Assembly: GCF_900112985.1 (NCBI RefSeq)
Contig: NZ_FONS01000009.1
Location: forward strand, 1 to 64,000
Direction of reading: 5' to 3'
DNA length: 64,000 nucleotides
DNA from: Pedobacter antarcticus
Lineage (GTDB): Bacteria; Bacteroidota; Bacteroidia; Sphingobacteriales; Sphingobacteriaceae
Shown: in pieces, positions 26,100 through 35,642 of the stretch
How the letters are laid out: every line of letters begins with the position of its first letter
Numbering within the stretch: the stretch's first letter is position 1
Program-made: the position numbers and the translations under genes
Notes under the pieces: generated by a model
Seen by the model: the letters and a program-made list of their open reading frames with translations, nothing else
What the model was told of the DNA's origin: nothing
Databases searched by the model: none

Positions 26100-27297
26100 A
26101 GTCACCCTGCTCCTGCTTTTCGTTCCCTTCCTCTTACTGCAAAGCTGTCAACAGGGAAAAGGAGAAAATGCAGAAGCTTCTCATGAAGAACATGGGCATG
26201 AGGAAGAAGAAATAGCGCTGAATGAAGCGCAGATGAAAGCTGTTGGCATAAAACTAGGCACTGTGTCTATGAAAAACCTACATACCGTAGTCAAAGCGAA
26301 CGGACAGCTTGCAGTTCCGCCGCAAAACAGGGCAAATGTAAGTGTATTATCAGGTGGGATAATCAGTAATATCTCTGTGCTGGAAGGCGAACAAGTGCGT
26401 AAGGGACAGTTCCTTGCCAGTATTGAGAATCAAGACCTGCTAAAAATACAGCAGGACTACCTTTCTGCAAAAAACAGTTTTAGTTATACGTCTGCCGAAT
26501 ATGAGCGGCAAAAGCAGTTGCGTCAGGCTGGGGCGGGTACCGGCAAATTCTTTCAGTCTGCAGAAGCGGCCTACTTATCTGAAAAGTCTGGTATTGCTGC
26601 AATTGAAAATCAATTACGCCAGCTAGGTATTTCTCCGGGAGAGGTTTCTGCAGGAAAAATGAAACATGGTTTTCCACTGCGTTCTCCAATCTCGGGTACC
26701 ATCGGGAAGATCACTGCAAATACCGGCTCTTTTATTCAGCCTGGCACTTCAGTAATGGAAGTTGTTGATAATTCCAAGATTCATTGTGACCTGATTGTGT
26801 TCGAAAAGGATCTGATGAAAGTTAAAAATGGTCAGGAAGTAAACTTTCAGCTTACTAATCAGGATGATCAGCAGGTAACGGGTCGTATTACCGGTATCAA
26901 CAAATCTTTTGAAGATGAAAGTAAGGGCGTAACTGTCCATGCTGTTATAGATAATCAGGCAGGAAAGAATCTTATTCCGGGGATGTATGTAACCGCATTA
27001 ATTAATATCGGGCAAGAGCACACCACAGCCGTTCCACAGGATGCTGTAGTTAGATCGGCAGGACGTGAATATATTTTTGTAGTTGATAATCATCAGAAAG
27101 AGGATCAAGGTAAGCGCGAAACTAAAGCAGGTTCGAAAGAAGTTCATTTCAGAAAACTTGAAGTGAAAACGGGCACTGCCGAACTGGGCTTTATCCAGAT
27201 CAGTCCGCTTGAAACGCTTTCTGAAGATGCAAGGATCGCAACTAAAGGTGCATTTTATCTGCTTTCAAAAATTACCGGCGGCAGTGATTCTCACTAA
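26083..27297 (+). CDS. czcB: Metal RND efflux periplasmic adaptor lipoprotein (CzcB type)
   Basis: This 404-residue membrane fusion protein has a lipobox (LLLQSC, Cys about 22). A His/Glu-rich tail (EEHGHEEEEIA) likely binds metal. A lipoyl-like barrel (VSVLSGGIISNISVLEGEQV and SPISGTIGKI), a coiled-coil hairpin (about 120-190) and a beta-barrel region follow. It links the inner-membrane pump to the outer-membrane channel in the periplasm. Only this and the fused pump are needed for a full tripartite system. It is the last gene of the operon, with a strong terminator behind. Confidence 0.92.
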   Translation: MKHLIKVTLLLLFVPFLLLQSCQQGKGENAEASHEEHGHEEEEIALNEAQMKAVGIKLGTVSMKNLHTVVKANGQLAVPPQNRANVSVLSGGIISNISVLEGEQVRKGQFLASIENQDLLKIQQDYLSAKNSFSYTSAEYERQKQLRQAGAGTGKFFQSAEAAYLSEKSGIAAIENQLRQLGISPGEVSAGKMKHGFPLRSPISGTIGKITANTGSFIQPGTSVMEVVDNSKIHCDLIVFEKDLMKVKNGQEVNFQLTNQDDQQVTGRITGINKSFEDESKGVTVHAVIDNQAGKNLIPGMYVTALINIGQEHTTAVPQDAVVRSAGREYIFVVDNHQKEDQGKRETKAGSKEVHFRKLEVKTGTAELGFIQISPLETLSEDARIATKGAFYLLSKITGGSDSH

Positions 27298-27335
27298 TGG
27301 GTGAGGTAGCTATCTTAACAAAGATATATAATTAA

Positions 27336-27367
27336 AAAAGGCGCTGAGATTTTGTCTCAGCGCCTTT
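27336..27367. terminator. Bidirectional terminator, czcB / transketolase
   Basis: The stem AAAGGCGCTGAGA / TCTCAGCGCCTTT has a 5-base loop TTTTG, between convergent genes. Confidence 0.85.
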
Positions 27368-27384
27368 CACCTTATTACGAATGG

Positions 27385-29391
27385 TTAATCCAGCAGTGCT
27401 TTCGCTTTGTTGATCACATTCTCTTTTGTAAAACCAAATTCCTTATACAGATCCTCTGCCGGAGCAGATTCACCAAAGGTATGCATAGCCAGGATATCTC
27501 CTTCATCTGTAACATATTTATGCCAGCCTAAAGGGGAACCGGTCTCAACGGCGAGTCTTTTACGGATATTTTTCGGAAAAACGGACTCCCTATAAGCAGC
27601 ATCCTGCTTTTCAAATAACTCCCAGGAAGGCATGCTTACTACTCTAACAGGAATTCCGGCAGCTTCCAAATCTTGTTGTGCTTCCAATATAAGCGCAACT
27701 TCGGAACCTGTAGCAATCAGTATCAGTTTCGCCTCGGCAGATGCTTCAGAAAGAATATAAGCTCCTTTTTCCAATCCTTCTGCTTTTCCATATTTCTGCT
27801 GATCCAAGACGGGAAGACCCTGACGGGTTAAGACCAGTACCACCGGACCATCATTATGTTCCAGCGCAACCTTCCATGCTTGTGCAGTTTCATTTGCATC
27901 TGCAGGCCTGATTAAAGTAATATTGGGAATTGCTCGTAATGCGATTAATTGCTCAACAGGCTGGTGAGTTGTGCCATCCTCTCCTAAACCTATACTATCG
28001 TGTGTATAGATAAATATAGGTCTGATCTTCATAATGGCGGCCAGCCTGATCGGAGGACGCATATATTCAGAGAATATTAGAAATGTAGCTCCGTATGGAA
28101 TTACACCGTCGGTTAGTGCCATACCCACAAGTGCCGACCCCATAGCGTGCTCCCGGATTCCAAAATGAAGATTCCTCCCGCCCCTGTCTTCGCTGCTAAA
28201 GCTGGTGAATTTCTTCAATAATGTCTCAGTGGACGGTGCAAGATCAGCCGCGCCACCAATTAATCCCGGCAGCTTATCAGCAATCGCATTCAAAACTTTT
28301 CCTGAGGCTACACGGGTAGCCATTTTATCTTTGGATGGTTCAAATACAGGAAGCTGATCCTTCCAACCTTCCGGCAACTGTTTTTTTCTGGCAAGTGTAT
28401 ACTCAGCAGCCAGGTCGGGAAATTCCTGTTCATAGGCAGCAAAGAGTTCATCCCATTTCTGATTAGTCGTTTTACCTTTGTCTCCAGCTTTTTTATAAAA
28501 ATCTGCAACTTCAGCAGAAACTTCAAAAAAGGATTCAGGGTCAAAACCGAAACCTTCTTTGACCAGTTTAATTTCATCAGGACCAAGGGGCGAACCATGT
28601 GCTCCGGCAGTATTTACTTTATTCGGACTACCATAAGCGATCTGTGTACGGACTTTAATCAGGGATGGTTTCTGTGTCTCGAGTTGTGCATTACGAACCG
28701 CATTCTGAATAGCTGTCAGATCATTTCCATCCTCCACCACCTGAACATGCCAGTTATAAGCCTCAAATCTTTTAGCGACATCCTCATTAAAAGATATTGC
28801 TGTATCGCCTTCAATGGATATATGGTTGTCATCATACAGATAAATCAGGTTACCGAGCTCAAGATGCCCGGCAAGCGATGCTGCTTCCGAAGTTACTCCC
28901 TCCATCATATCTCCATCGCTGCAAATGGCGTATATTTTATAGTTAAAAATCGGGAAGCCTGGTTTATTATACCGGGCAGCCAAATGCTTCTGCGCAATGG
29001 CAAAACCGACTCCATTAGCAAACCCCTGCCCAAGCGGACCGGTCGTGACATCCACACCATCGATCAATCCATGTTCGGGGTGTCCGGCAGTTTTACTGTG
29101 CAGCTGCCTGAAATTTTTCAGATCATCTATGCTGACATCAAATCCGGTTAGGTGCAATAAGCTATACTGCAACATACAGCCATGACCAGCAGAAAGGATA
29201 AACCTATCCCTGTTTGCCCATTCAGGGTTTCCAGGATTATAATTCATCGTATGTGCATACAGCACATGACCCATTGGCGCAGCTCCCATAGGCATTCCGG
29301 GGTGACCGGAATTAGCCTTCTGCACTGCATCTATTGATAACACGCGAATCGTATCGACCGCTTGTTGTTCTAAGTTGTTTTCTGACTCCAT
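27385..29391 (-). CDS. tkt: Transketolase
   Basis: Transketolase moves two-carbon units between xylulose-5-phosphate and aldose phosphates, using thiamine diphosphate. The 668-residue chain holds the TPP-binding domain ([29 protein letters not shown] followed by NLIYLYDDN), the pyrimidine domain ([13 protein letters not shown], with the catalytic Glu) and the C-terminal domain. It lies beside arabinose genes whose final product is xylulose-5-phosphate, so it provides the next step. It follows the mutarotase gene in the same direction after about 59 bases. Operon membership is likely. Confidence 0.96.
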   Translation of the reverse strand: MESENNLEQQAVDTIRVLSIDAVQKANSGHPGMPMGAAPMGHVLYAHTMNYNPGNPEWANRDRFILSAGHGCMLQYSLLHLTGFDVSIDDLKNFRQLHSKTAGHPEHGLIDGVDVTTGPLGQGFANGVGFAIAQKHLAARYNKPGFPIFNYKIYAICSDGDMMEGVTSEAASLAGHLELGNLIYLYDDNHISIEGDTAISFNEDVAKRFEAYNWHVQVVEDGNDLTAIQNAVRNAQLETQKPSLIKVRTQIAYGSPNKVNTAGAHGSPLGPDEIKLVKEGFGFDPESFFEVSAEVADFYKKAGDKGKTTNQKWDELFAAYEQEFPDLAAEYTLARKKQLPEGWKDQLPVFEPSKDKMATRVASGKVLNAIADKLPGLIGGAADLAPSTETLLKKFTSFSSEDRGGRNLHFGIREHAMGSALVGMALTDGVIPYGATFLIFSEYMRPPIRLAAIMKIRPIFIYTHDSIGLGEDGTTHQPVEQLIALRAIPNITLIRPADANETAQAWKVALEHNDGPVVLVLTRQGLPVLDQQKYGKAEGLEKGAYILSEASAEAKLILIATGSEVALILEAQQDLEAAGIPVRVVSMPSWELFEKQDAAYRESVFPKNIRKRLAVETGSPLGWHKYVTDEGDILAMHTFGESAPAEDLYKEFGFTKENVINKAKALLD

Positions 29392-29450
29392 ATCAAATAA
29401 TTAGGTGTACAATTAAACAATCACATTCGCGCTGTTTTGTTTTCTAAGGT

Positions 29451-30629
29451 TTATTTTTTGACAGAAAACTTATAGACAGTTGTGGAATTAAGTGTTTTAC
29501 CTGGCTCTAAAATGGTAGAGGGAAATGATGCCTGATTCGGTGAATCCGGGAAATGCTGTGTTTCCAGACAGAAAGCAGAACGGTATCCGTAACGGCCTTT
29601 TCCTTTTCCATTATCTTTTTCACCCGTCATAAAGTTTCCGGTGTAGAACTGTACGCCTGGCTCGTCGGTAAGCACTTCCATTTCGATCCCTGTTTTTGGG
29701 CTGCTTACTATCGCGGCCTGCTTCAGACCTGCCCCTTTTCTCAATACAAAATTGTGATCATATCCTTTACCATTTTTAAGCTGAGCATCGTCTGCATCAA
29801 TCCGCTCTCCTATTGGCGTTGGTTTGGTGAAATCGAAAGGTGTACCCACAACTTTAGCCAGCTTGCCGGTTGGTATCAGAGCGGTATCAACAGGTGTATA
29901 TTCATCAGCATTTAATTGAACGATATGGTCCAATACCGATGGATCACCAGCGCCGTTCAGATTAAAAAAGGAATGATTAGTGAGATTAACTGGCGTGGCT
30001 TTATCTGTTTTTGCTTCATAAGCGATCTTTAAAGAATGATCATCCTGTAGCGTATAGGTAACTTTAACCTGTAAATTACCAGGATAACCGCCTTCGCCAT
30101 CTTTGGACGTATAACTAAGTTCCAGGGTTTGCGGATCTACCTGCACGCCGGTCCAAACTTTGGCCTGGTAACCATCAGTTCCACCATGCAATGAGTTTAA
30201 GCCATTATTTACCTGCAGCTGATAGCTCTTACCATTGAGGGTGAATTTCCCTTTTGCTATACGGTTCCCATATCTGCCGATCAGGGCGCCATAATAAGAT
30301 TCCGGTTGTTCCTGGTAAGGTCCGATAGCATCATGGCCCAGGACTACGTCGACGAGTTGATCTTTATTATCTTTTACAAGCAGCGACACTACCCGGCCAC
30401 CATAATTGGTAATTGCGGCTTCATCGCCACTTTTATTTTTTAATACGTATAAATGAGTTGCCTGTTCATTATATTTTCCCTGAAAAGCCAGCGAATCGGG
30501 CAGAGCTACTGCAGCAGAACTATGGTTCAGCGAGTCTACCGCTGATTGCTTAGCGGGTTCAGAAGTACAGGCAGTAGATAATCCTGCAAATAATACCACT
30601 GCAGGAAAGACGTAACGGTTCAATTTCAT
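29451..30629 (-). CDS. galM: Aldose 1-epimerase (mutarotase) lipoprotein
   Basis: This enzyme interconverts alpha and beta anomers of aldoses. It is a lipoprotein (lipobox LSTAC, Cys about 21), so it acts in the periplasm or at the outer membrane. The galactose mutarotase core shows GRYGNRIAKGKF, the substrate-binding NNGLNSLHGG, the catalytic His in LTNHSFFNLNG (about 219), and Glu in FCLETQHFPDSPNQ (about 355). The context (arabinose genes on both sides) suggests work on L-arabinose. It is divergent from araR, with a 12-bp inverted repeat between them. Confidence 0.94.
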   Translation of the reverse strand: MKLNRYVFPAVVLFAGLSTACTSEPAKQSAVDSLNHSSAAVALPDSLAFQGKYNEQATHLYVLKNKSGDEAAITNYGGRVVSLLVKDNKDQLVDVVLGHDAIGPYQEQPESYYGALIGRYGNRIAKGKFTLNGKSYQLQVNNGLNSLHGGTDGYQAKVWTGVQVDPQTLELSYTSKDGEGGYPGNLQVKVTYTLQDDHSLKIAYEAKTDKATPVNLTNHSFFNLNGAGDPSVLDHIVQLNADEYTPVDTALIPTGKLAKVVGTPFDFTKPTPIGERIDADDAQLKNGKGYDHNFVLRKGAGLKQAAIVSSPKTGIEMEVLTDEPGVQFYTGNFMTGEKDNGKGKGRYGYRSAFCLETQHFPDSPNQASFPSTILEPGKTLNSTTVYKFSVKK

Positions 30630-30666
30630 AATTACATGTTTATATTTAGCAAAAGCAAATTAGTCA

Positions 30667-30705
30667 AATTTATATTAACTGTCATAACAACAATTAATAT
30701 AAATT
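30667..30705. promoter_or_regulatory. 12-bp inverted repeat between galM and araR
   Basis: The arms AATTTATATTAA (30667-30678) and TTAATATAAATT (30694-30705) are exact reverse complements with a 15-base spacer. They sit in the divergent control region of galM-tkt and araR. It may be an operator for AraR or another regulator. Confidence 0.45.
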
Positions 30706-30776
30706 CTTCATATTTTGCGTAAAAATTATTAATATCAAATTTAGTCATTATATCTAATTAGCCTAAAACACCACTA

Positions 30777-31484
30777 ATGACCGACGCTACGAATAAAAAA
30801 CGCATACTTGTTGCTATAGATTGTATCATCTTCGGTTTCGATGGTGAACATTTAAAAATCCTGCTGATCAAAAGGGGCTTTGCACCCGAGCAAGATAAAT
30901 GGAGTCTGATGGGTGGTTTCATTAATCCCGACGAAGGCATGGATGAGGCAGCCAACAAGATTCTGCTTCAGTTGACCGGACTGGACGGAGTTTATCTGGA
31001 ACAACTACATGCTTTTGGCCGTCCAGACCGTGACCCGATGGAACGTGTAGTTTCTGTAGCCTATTTTGCTTTAATTGATATTCATAAATATGAGACACAA
31101 CTCAGTGACCAGTACCATGCCGAATGGTTTCTGATTAACGAAATGCCGAAGCTGATCTTTGATCATGATGAAATGGTGGAAATTGCCAAACAGAAAATCA
31201 GGTATAAAGCTGCACTCCACCCGCTGTTATTTGAGCTGTTACCGCGCAAATTCACTATCCCGCAGCTGCAAAGTTTATACGAAGGCGTATACAATACGAA
31301 AATTGACAACCGTAATTTTATACGTAAACTAACTTCTACAGGCCTGCTGATCAAGCTGGAAGAGAAAGATAAATCTAACTCTAAAAAAGGTGCTTTCTAT
31401 TTCAAACTAGACAAGAAAAAATATAAAGCCAAGTTCCAGGCTTTTCTGAATTTCATTCCTAATCCGGAAAACCTGATTAGTTAA
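30777..31484 (+). CDS. araR: Nudix-family transcriptional regulator, probable AraR
   Basis: This 235-residue regulator has two parts: an N-terminal Nudix fold (about 8-150; FGFDGEHLKILLIKRGFAPE) whose catalytic box is degenerate (no REUXEE), and a C-terminal winged helix (about 155-230; FTIPQLQSLYEGVYNTKIDN). This is the NrtR-like architecture of AraR in Bacteroides, which represses arabinose genes and is released by L-arabinose. The gene directly precedes araBDA and the transporter, supporting the name. Nucleotide hydrolysis is unlikely without the Nudix box. The effector has not been shown here. Confidence 0.88.
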   Translation: MTDATNKKRILVAIDCIIFGFDGEHLKILLIKRGFAPEQDKWSLMGGFINPDEGMDEAANKILLQLTGLDGVYLEQLHAFGRPDRDPMERVVSVAYFALIDIHKYETQLSDQYHAEWFLINEMPKLIFDHDEMVEIAKQKIRYKAALHPLLFELLPRKFTIPQLQSLYEGVYNTKIDNRNFIRKLTSTGLLIKLEEKDKSNSKKGAFYFKLDKKKYKAKFQAFLNFIPNPENLIS

Positions 31485-31638
31485 TCTTTATGGCCGGCAA
31501 TCGCCGGCCATTTCTTTTTTCGTCATTTCATCCCATAATCTTTCCTGAAACAGTAATCAGACAAGTTTTGATTACCAGTCCGCCGCATTTCTCTTGCGAC
31601 ACTGAAAAAAAATTATCTGCTTTTTTCTCAAATAATTT

Positions 31639-31659
31639 CGTTTACCAAATAAATAAACG
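31639..31659 (+). promoter_or_regulatory. Candidate AraR operator ahead of araB
   Basis: CGTTTA (31639-31644) and TAAACG (31654-31659) form a perfect inverted repeat with a 9-base AT-rich spacer, 21 bp in all, 59 bases before the araB start. A near-consensus -7 sequence TAATTTCG (31633-31640) overlaps its left edge, so occupancy would block the promoter. AraR binding is inferred from position. Confidence 0.6.
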
Positions 31660-31718
31660 TTAATTAGACATTTATAAATCTGATGGTATATCCATTAGCT
31701 AACCAAATTATAAAACTG

Positions 31719-33395
31719 ATGAAAACAGACCAATATGTTATCGGGGTTGACTACGGTTCAGATTCTGTCCGTTCCGTCCTGATCAACGCAACGAACGGAA
31801 AAGAAATTGCTTCTTCGGTATTCAACTATCCCCGCTGGAAACAGGGTTTATATTGTGACCCCTCCGGCAACCAGTTTCGCCAGCATCCGCTGGATTATAC
31901 GGAAGGACTCATCTATACGATAAAATCATGTCTGGCACAGGCGGAAGAAAAGGATATTGCCTCGGCCGTACGGGCTATTGCAGTAGATACAACCGGATCG
32001 ACACCCGTAGCAGTGAACGAAGCCGGGGTCCCACTCGCATTATTACCAGGATTTGAAGATAATCCTCATGCTATGTTCGTACTATGGAAAGACCATACTG
32101 CTGTTAAAGAAGCTGCACAAATCAATGCGCATGCAGTCAAATTTGATACAAATTACCTCTCCTATTGCGGCGGCATTTATTCCTCGGAATGGTTCTGGGC
32201 AAAACTGCTCCGTACCTTACGCGCAGACGCAGCGGTTCGTGAAGCTTGCTATTCCTGGGTAGAACATTGTGATTGGATCCCTTTTCTGCTAACCGGAGGA
32301 ACCAGCGTAACCAGCATGAAAAGAAGTCGCTGTGCTGCAGGACACAAAGCACTTTGGGCAGAGGAATTTGGGGGACTGCCACCTGAAGAATTTTTCAGTT
32401 CACTGGATCCCCTATTAAATGGCTTCACCTCAAGATTATTCAAAGAAACATATACTTCCGATATCTCTGCCGGTACCCTTTCAGAAGAATGGGCAGAAAA
32501 GCTAGGCCTGCACACTGCAGTTCAGGTCGGCGTAGGCGCTTTTGATGCACACATGGGTGCTGTTGGTGGGCAAATCGAACCTTATCATCTCAGTAAGGTA
32601 ATGGGTACATCAACCTGTGATATTCTTGTCGCCCCTGCGGCTGATATCAACGGTAAACTTATCCACGGTATCTGCGGCCAGGTCAATGGATCTGTGATTC
32701 CCGGAATGACAGGTCTGGAGGCAGGGCAATCGGCTTTCGGTGATACTTATGCCTGGTTCCGACAACTATTGTCATGGCCATTAAAAAACCTGCTTGCGCA
32801 ATCAACCTTGATCGATGCGGCAACTGCTGCTGCACTGGAACAGGAATTGACTGACCGGCTAATTCCTGAATTAAGCAGACAGGCTGCGCTACTGCCATTA
32901 TCTGCTGACGATGAGCTTGGTCTGGACTGGTTTAACGGAAGAAGGACACCAGATGCCAATCAGGAATTAAAAGGTGCACTGATTAACCTGGATCTGGGCA
33001 CCGATGCGCTCCGAATGTTCCGTGCACTAGCGGAAGCCACCTGTTTCGGTGCCAAAAACATTGTAGATCGTTTTACCAGCGAAGGTATCCCCGTAAAGGG
33101 AATTATAGGCATCGGCGGTGTGGCGAAGAAGTCACCTTATATTATGCAGATGATGGCTAATGTTCTCAATATGCCAATACGCATTCATCAGTTCGAACAT
33201 ACCTGCGCATTAGGCGCCGCCATATTTGCCGCAGTAGTTGCCGGGATTTATCCCACTGTGGAAGAGGCGATGAAGGGCATGGGAAGTGGATTCGACGCAG
33301 TCTATGAACCAGAACCAGAAAAGGTGGGGTATTATGAGTCCAGATTTGGTCAGTATCTGGCTTTGGGAAATTTTATTGAACAACATCAACCTTAA
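31719..33395 (+). CDS. araB: Ribulokinase
   Basis: AraB phosphorylates L-ribulose to L-ribulose-5-phosphate with ATP in the cytoplasm. It is a FGGY-family sugar kinase of about 558 residues. YVIGVDYGSDSVRSVLINA is the N-terminal phosphate loop, and AVDTTGSTP and GVGAFDAHMGAVGG (catalytic Asp) are conserved. GIIGIGGVAKKSPYIMQMMA is the ATP-binding adenosine motif. I start at the second ATG (MKTDQYVIG), as in homologues; an in-frame ATG lies 12 codons upstream. It is the first enzyme gene of the araBDA operon, 6 bases before araD. Confidence 0.95.
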   Translation: MKTDQYVIGVDYGSDSVRSVLINATNGKEIASSVFNYPRWKQGLYCDPSGNQFRQHPLDYTEGLIYTIKSCLAQAEEKDIASAVRAIAVDTTGSTPVAVNEAGVPLALLPGFEDNPHAMFVLWKDHTAVKEAAQINAHAVKFDTNYLSYCGGIYSSEWFWAKLLRTLRADAAVREACYSWVEHCDWIPFLLTGGTSVTSMKRSRCAAGHKALWAEEFGGLPPEEFFSSLDPLLNGFTSRLFKETYTSDISAGTLSEEWAEKLGLHTAVQVGVGAFDAHMGAVGGQIEPYHLSKVMGTSTCDILVAPAADINGKLIHGICGQVNGSVIPGMTGLEAGQSAFGDTYAWFRQLLSWPLKNLLAQSTLIDAATAAALEQELTDRLIPELSRQAALLPLSADDELGLDWFNGRRTPDANQELKGALINLDLGTDALRMFRALAEATCFGAKNIVDRFTSEGIPVKGIIGIGGVAKKSPYIMQMMANVLNMPIRIHQFEHTCALGAAIFAAVVAGIYPTVEEAMKGMGSGFDAVYEPEPEKVGYYESRFGQYLALGNFIEQHQP

Positions 33396-33400
33396 ATCAA

Positions 33401-34099
33401 ATGAATAACTACGAAGATATCAGGGAAGAGGCCTATGCAGCGAATATGCAGTTGCCAGCCTTTGGACTAGTACTTTTTACTTTTGGAAATGCCAGTGCCG
33501 CAGACCGGAAAAAAGGAGTTTTTGCGATTAAACCAAGCGGGGTTCCTTATTCAGAATTGTCACCGGAAAAAATGGTTATCGTAGATTTTGACGGTCAAAC
33601 TGTCGAAGGGAATCTACGTCCCTCTTCAGATACGCAGACACATGCCGTACTTTATAAGCACTGGTCGGAAGTAGGCGGAATTGTTCATACCCATTCTACT
33701 TACGGAACAGCCTGGGCCCAGGCATTGGAACCAATCCCGGTCTTTGGCACCACTCATGCTGACCACACGACACTTGCAGTACCCTGCGCGCCGCCGATGG
33801 ATGATAAAAAAATCAGTGGTAATTATGAATATGAGACTGGCTTCCAGATTATGGAACACCTGGAAATTTCAGGACTGAACTATAAGGAAACGGAAATGAT
33901 TCTAGTGGGTAACCACGCCCCTTTTACCTGGGGTAGCACTGTAGAGAAAGCCGTTTACAATAGCGCTGTTGTAGAAGAACTGGCCAGAATGGCTTTTCTC
34001 ACTATGCAGATAAACCCTGCTGTTCAGCCAATGAAAGCAGCATTAATTAAAAAACATTACGAAAGAAAACACGGCTCGGACTCATACTACGGCCAATAA
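33401..34099 (+). CDS. araD: L-ribulose-5-phosphate 4-epimerase
   Basis: AraD converts L-ribulose-5-phosphate to D-xylulose-5-phosphate by retro-aldol chemistry. It is a class II aldolase-fold protein of 232 residues. The zinc ligands are in [13 protein letters not shown] (two His), and a third His lies further on near the conserved GNHAPFTWG loop. [13 protein letters not shown] is the substrate phosphate loop. It lies between araB and araA with very short gaps (5 and 10 bases), so it is translated from the same message. Confidence 0.96.
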   Translation: MNNYEDIREEAYAANMQLPAFGLVLFTFGNASAADRKKGVFAIKPSGVPYSELSPEKMVIVDFDGQTVEGNLRPSSDTQTHAVLYKHWSEVGGIVHTHSTYGTAWAQALEPIPVFGTTHADHTTLAVPCAPPMDDKKISGNYEYETGFQIMEHLEISGLNYKETEMILVGNHAPFTWGSTVEKAVYNSAVVEELARMAFLTMQINPAVQPMKAALIKKHYERKHGSDSYYGQ

Positions 34100-34109
34100 A
34101 AAAAATCAG

Positions 34110-35612
34110 ATGACTATAAATCTTAAACAATCAGAAGCCTGGTTCATTACAGGAAGCCAGCATTTATACGGTGAGGAAACACTGAGACAAGTTGCTGAAC
34201 ATTCCATGAAAATTGCAGCCGCGCTTAATGACGCATCGGAAATACCCGTAAAAATTGTGTTTAAACCAACTGTTAAGACACATGAGGAAATTTATGAGGT
34301 CTGTCAACAGGCCAATCAATCAGAAAACTGCATAGGCATTATTGCCTGGATGCATACATTTTCACCGGCTAAAATGTGGATAGGCGGGTTAAAAATATTG
34401 CAAAAACCACTTTTACACCTGCATACCCAGTTTAACCGTGATATTCCATGGAGCACGATGGATATGGACTTTATGAATCTGAATCAAAGTGCGCATGGAG
34501 ATCGCGAATTCGGTTTTATCATGTCCAGAATGCGCATTAACAGAAAAGTAGTTGCAGGTCACTGGGAAGATCCGGAATTACGGGCAGGTGTAGGTGCATG
34601 GCTTCGGGCTGCGGCTGGATGGGCAGACCTCCAGGGAGCAAAATTTGCACGTTTTGGTGATAACATGCGTAACGTTGCGGTAACTGAGGGCGATAAGGTT
34701 GAGGCAGAGATTAAGTTTGGCTACTCCGTAAATACTTATGGGATCGGCGATCTTGTTAAAGTTATAAACCAGACCTCAGATGCAGATATTGACCGTCTGG
34801 TTAAAGAATATGCCGACTCCTATGAACTGGCTGTAAACCTGCAAAAAGGAGCTGCACAGCATGCTTCTTTACGTGAAGCGGCCAAGATTGAAATAGGTCT
34901 GCGTAACTTCCTGCAAGACGGAAATTTCAAGGGATTCTCCGACACTTTCGAGGATTTGTATGGCATTAGCCAATTACCTGGAATTGCAGTACAGCGTTTA
35001 ATGAGTGAAGGTTATGGCTTTGCCGGTGAGGGAGACTGGAAAACGGCAGCACTAGTCAGAACCATGAAAGTAATGGGCAGTGGTCTTAAAGGTGCGAATG
35101 CTTTCATGGAAGATTACACTTACCATTTTGAACCCGGCAACTCTTTTGTCCTGGGCTCACACATGCTCGAAGTTGATGCTGCATTAGCTAAAGGACCGAT
35201 CAAATGTGAAGTTCATCCATTGGGGATAGGCGGGAAAGCAGATCCGGTAAGACTGATCTTTAACGCAGAGAATGGTCCGGCATTAAATGCTTCTATAGTA
35301 GATATGGGTAACAGGTTCCGAATGCTCGTAAATGTAGTTGATGGCGTCCAGCAGGAGCATGAATTGCCAAAACTGCCGGTTGCCAGAGTATTGTGGAAAC
35401 CACAACCCGATATGAAAACGGGGTGCGCAGCGTGGATTTACGCCGGAGGTGCACACCATACCTGCTATAGCGAAAACCTGACTGCAGAACACCTAACCGA
35501 TTTCGCGGGCATGGCGGGCATTGAATACGTTGGTATCGATAACCATACGCAAATTCAGCAACTGCAGAATGACCTTAGATGGAATGATGCCTATTACCAG
35601 TTAAACAGATAA
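34110..35612 (+). CDS. araA: L-arabinose isomerase
   Basis: AraA isomerises L-arabinose to L-ribulose, a Mn2+-dependent step in the cytoplasm. At 500 residues the length is normal. The family blocks are the N-terminal [18 protein letters not shown], the metal-site region with Glu (about 305, [18 protein letters not shown]) and Glu (about 331, [13 protein letters not shown]), and the two His ligands in GSHMLEVD and GGAHHTCYS. Although it acts first in the pathway, it is the third gene of the operon. Confidence 0.97.
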   Translation: MTINLKQSEAWFITGSQHLYGEETLRQVAEHSMKIAAALNDASEIPVKIVFKPTVKTHEEIYEVCQQANQSENCIGIIAWMHTFSPAKMWIGGLKILQKPLLHLHTQFNRDIPWSTMDMDFMNLNQSAHGDREFGFIMSRMRINRKVVAGHWEDPELRAGVGAWLRAAAGWADLQGAKFARFGDNMRNVAVTEGDKVEAEIKFGYSVNTYGIGDLVKVINQTSDADIDRLVKEYADSYELAVNLQKGAAQHASLREAAKIEIGLRNFLQDGNFKGFSDTFEDLYGISQLPGIAVQRLMSEGYGFAGEGDWKTAALVRTMKVMGSGLKGANAFMEDYTYHFEPGNSFVLGSHMLEVDAALAKGPIKCEVHPLGIGGKADPVRLIFNAENGPALNASIVDMGNRFRMLVNVVDGVQQEHELPKLPVARVLWKPQPDMKTGCAAWIYAGGAHHTCYSENLTAEHLTDFAGMAGIEYVGIDNHTQIQQLQNDLRWNDAYYQLNR

Positions 35613-35642
35613 ATCCAGGAATTACCTAACCAAATATACTTT

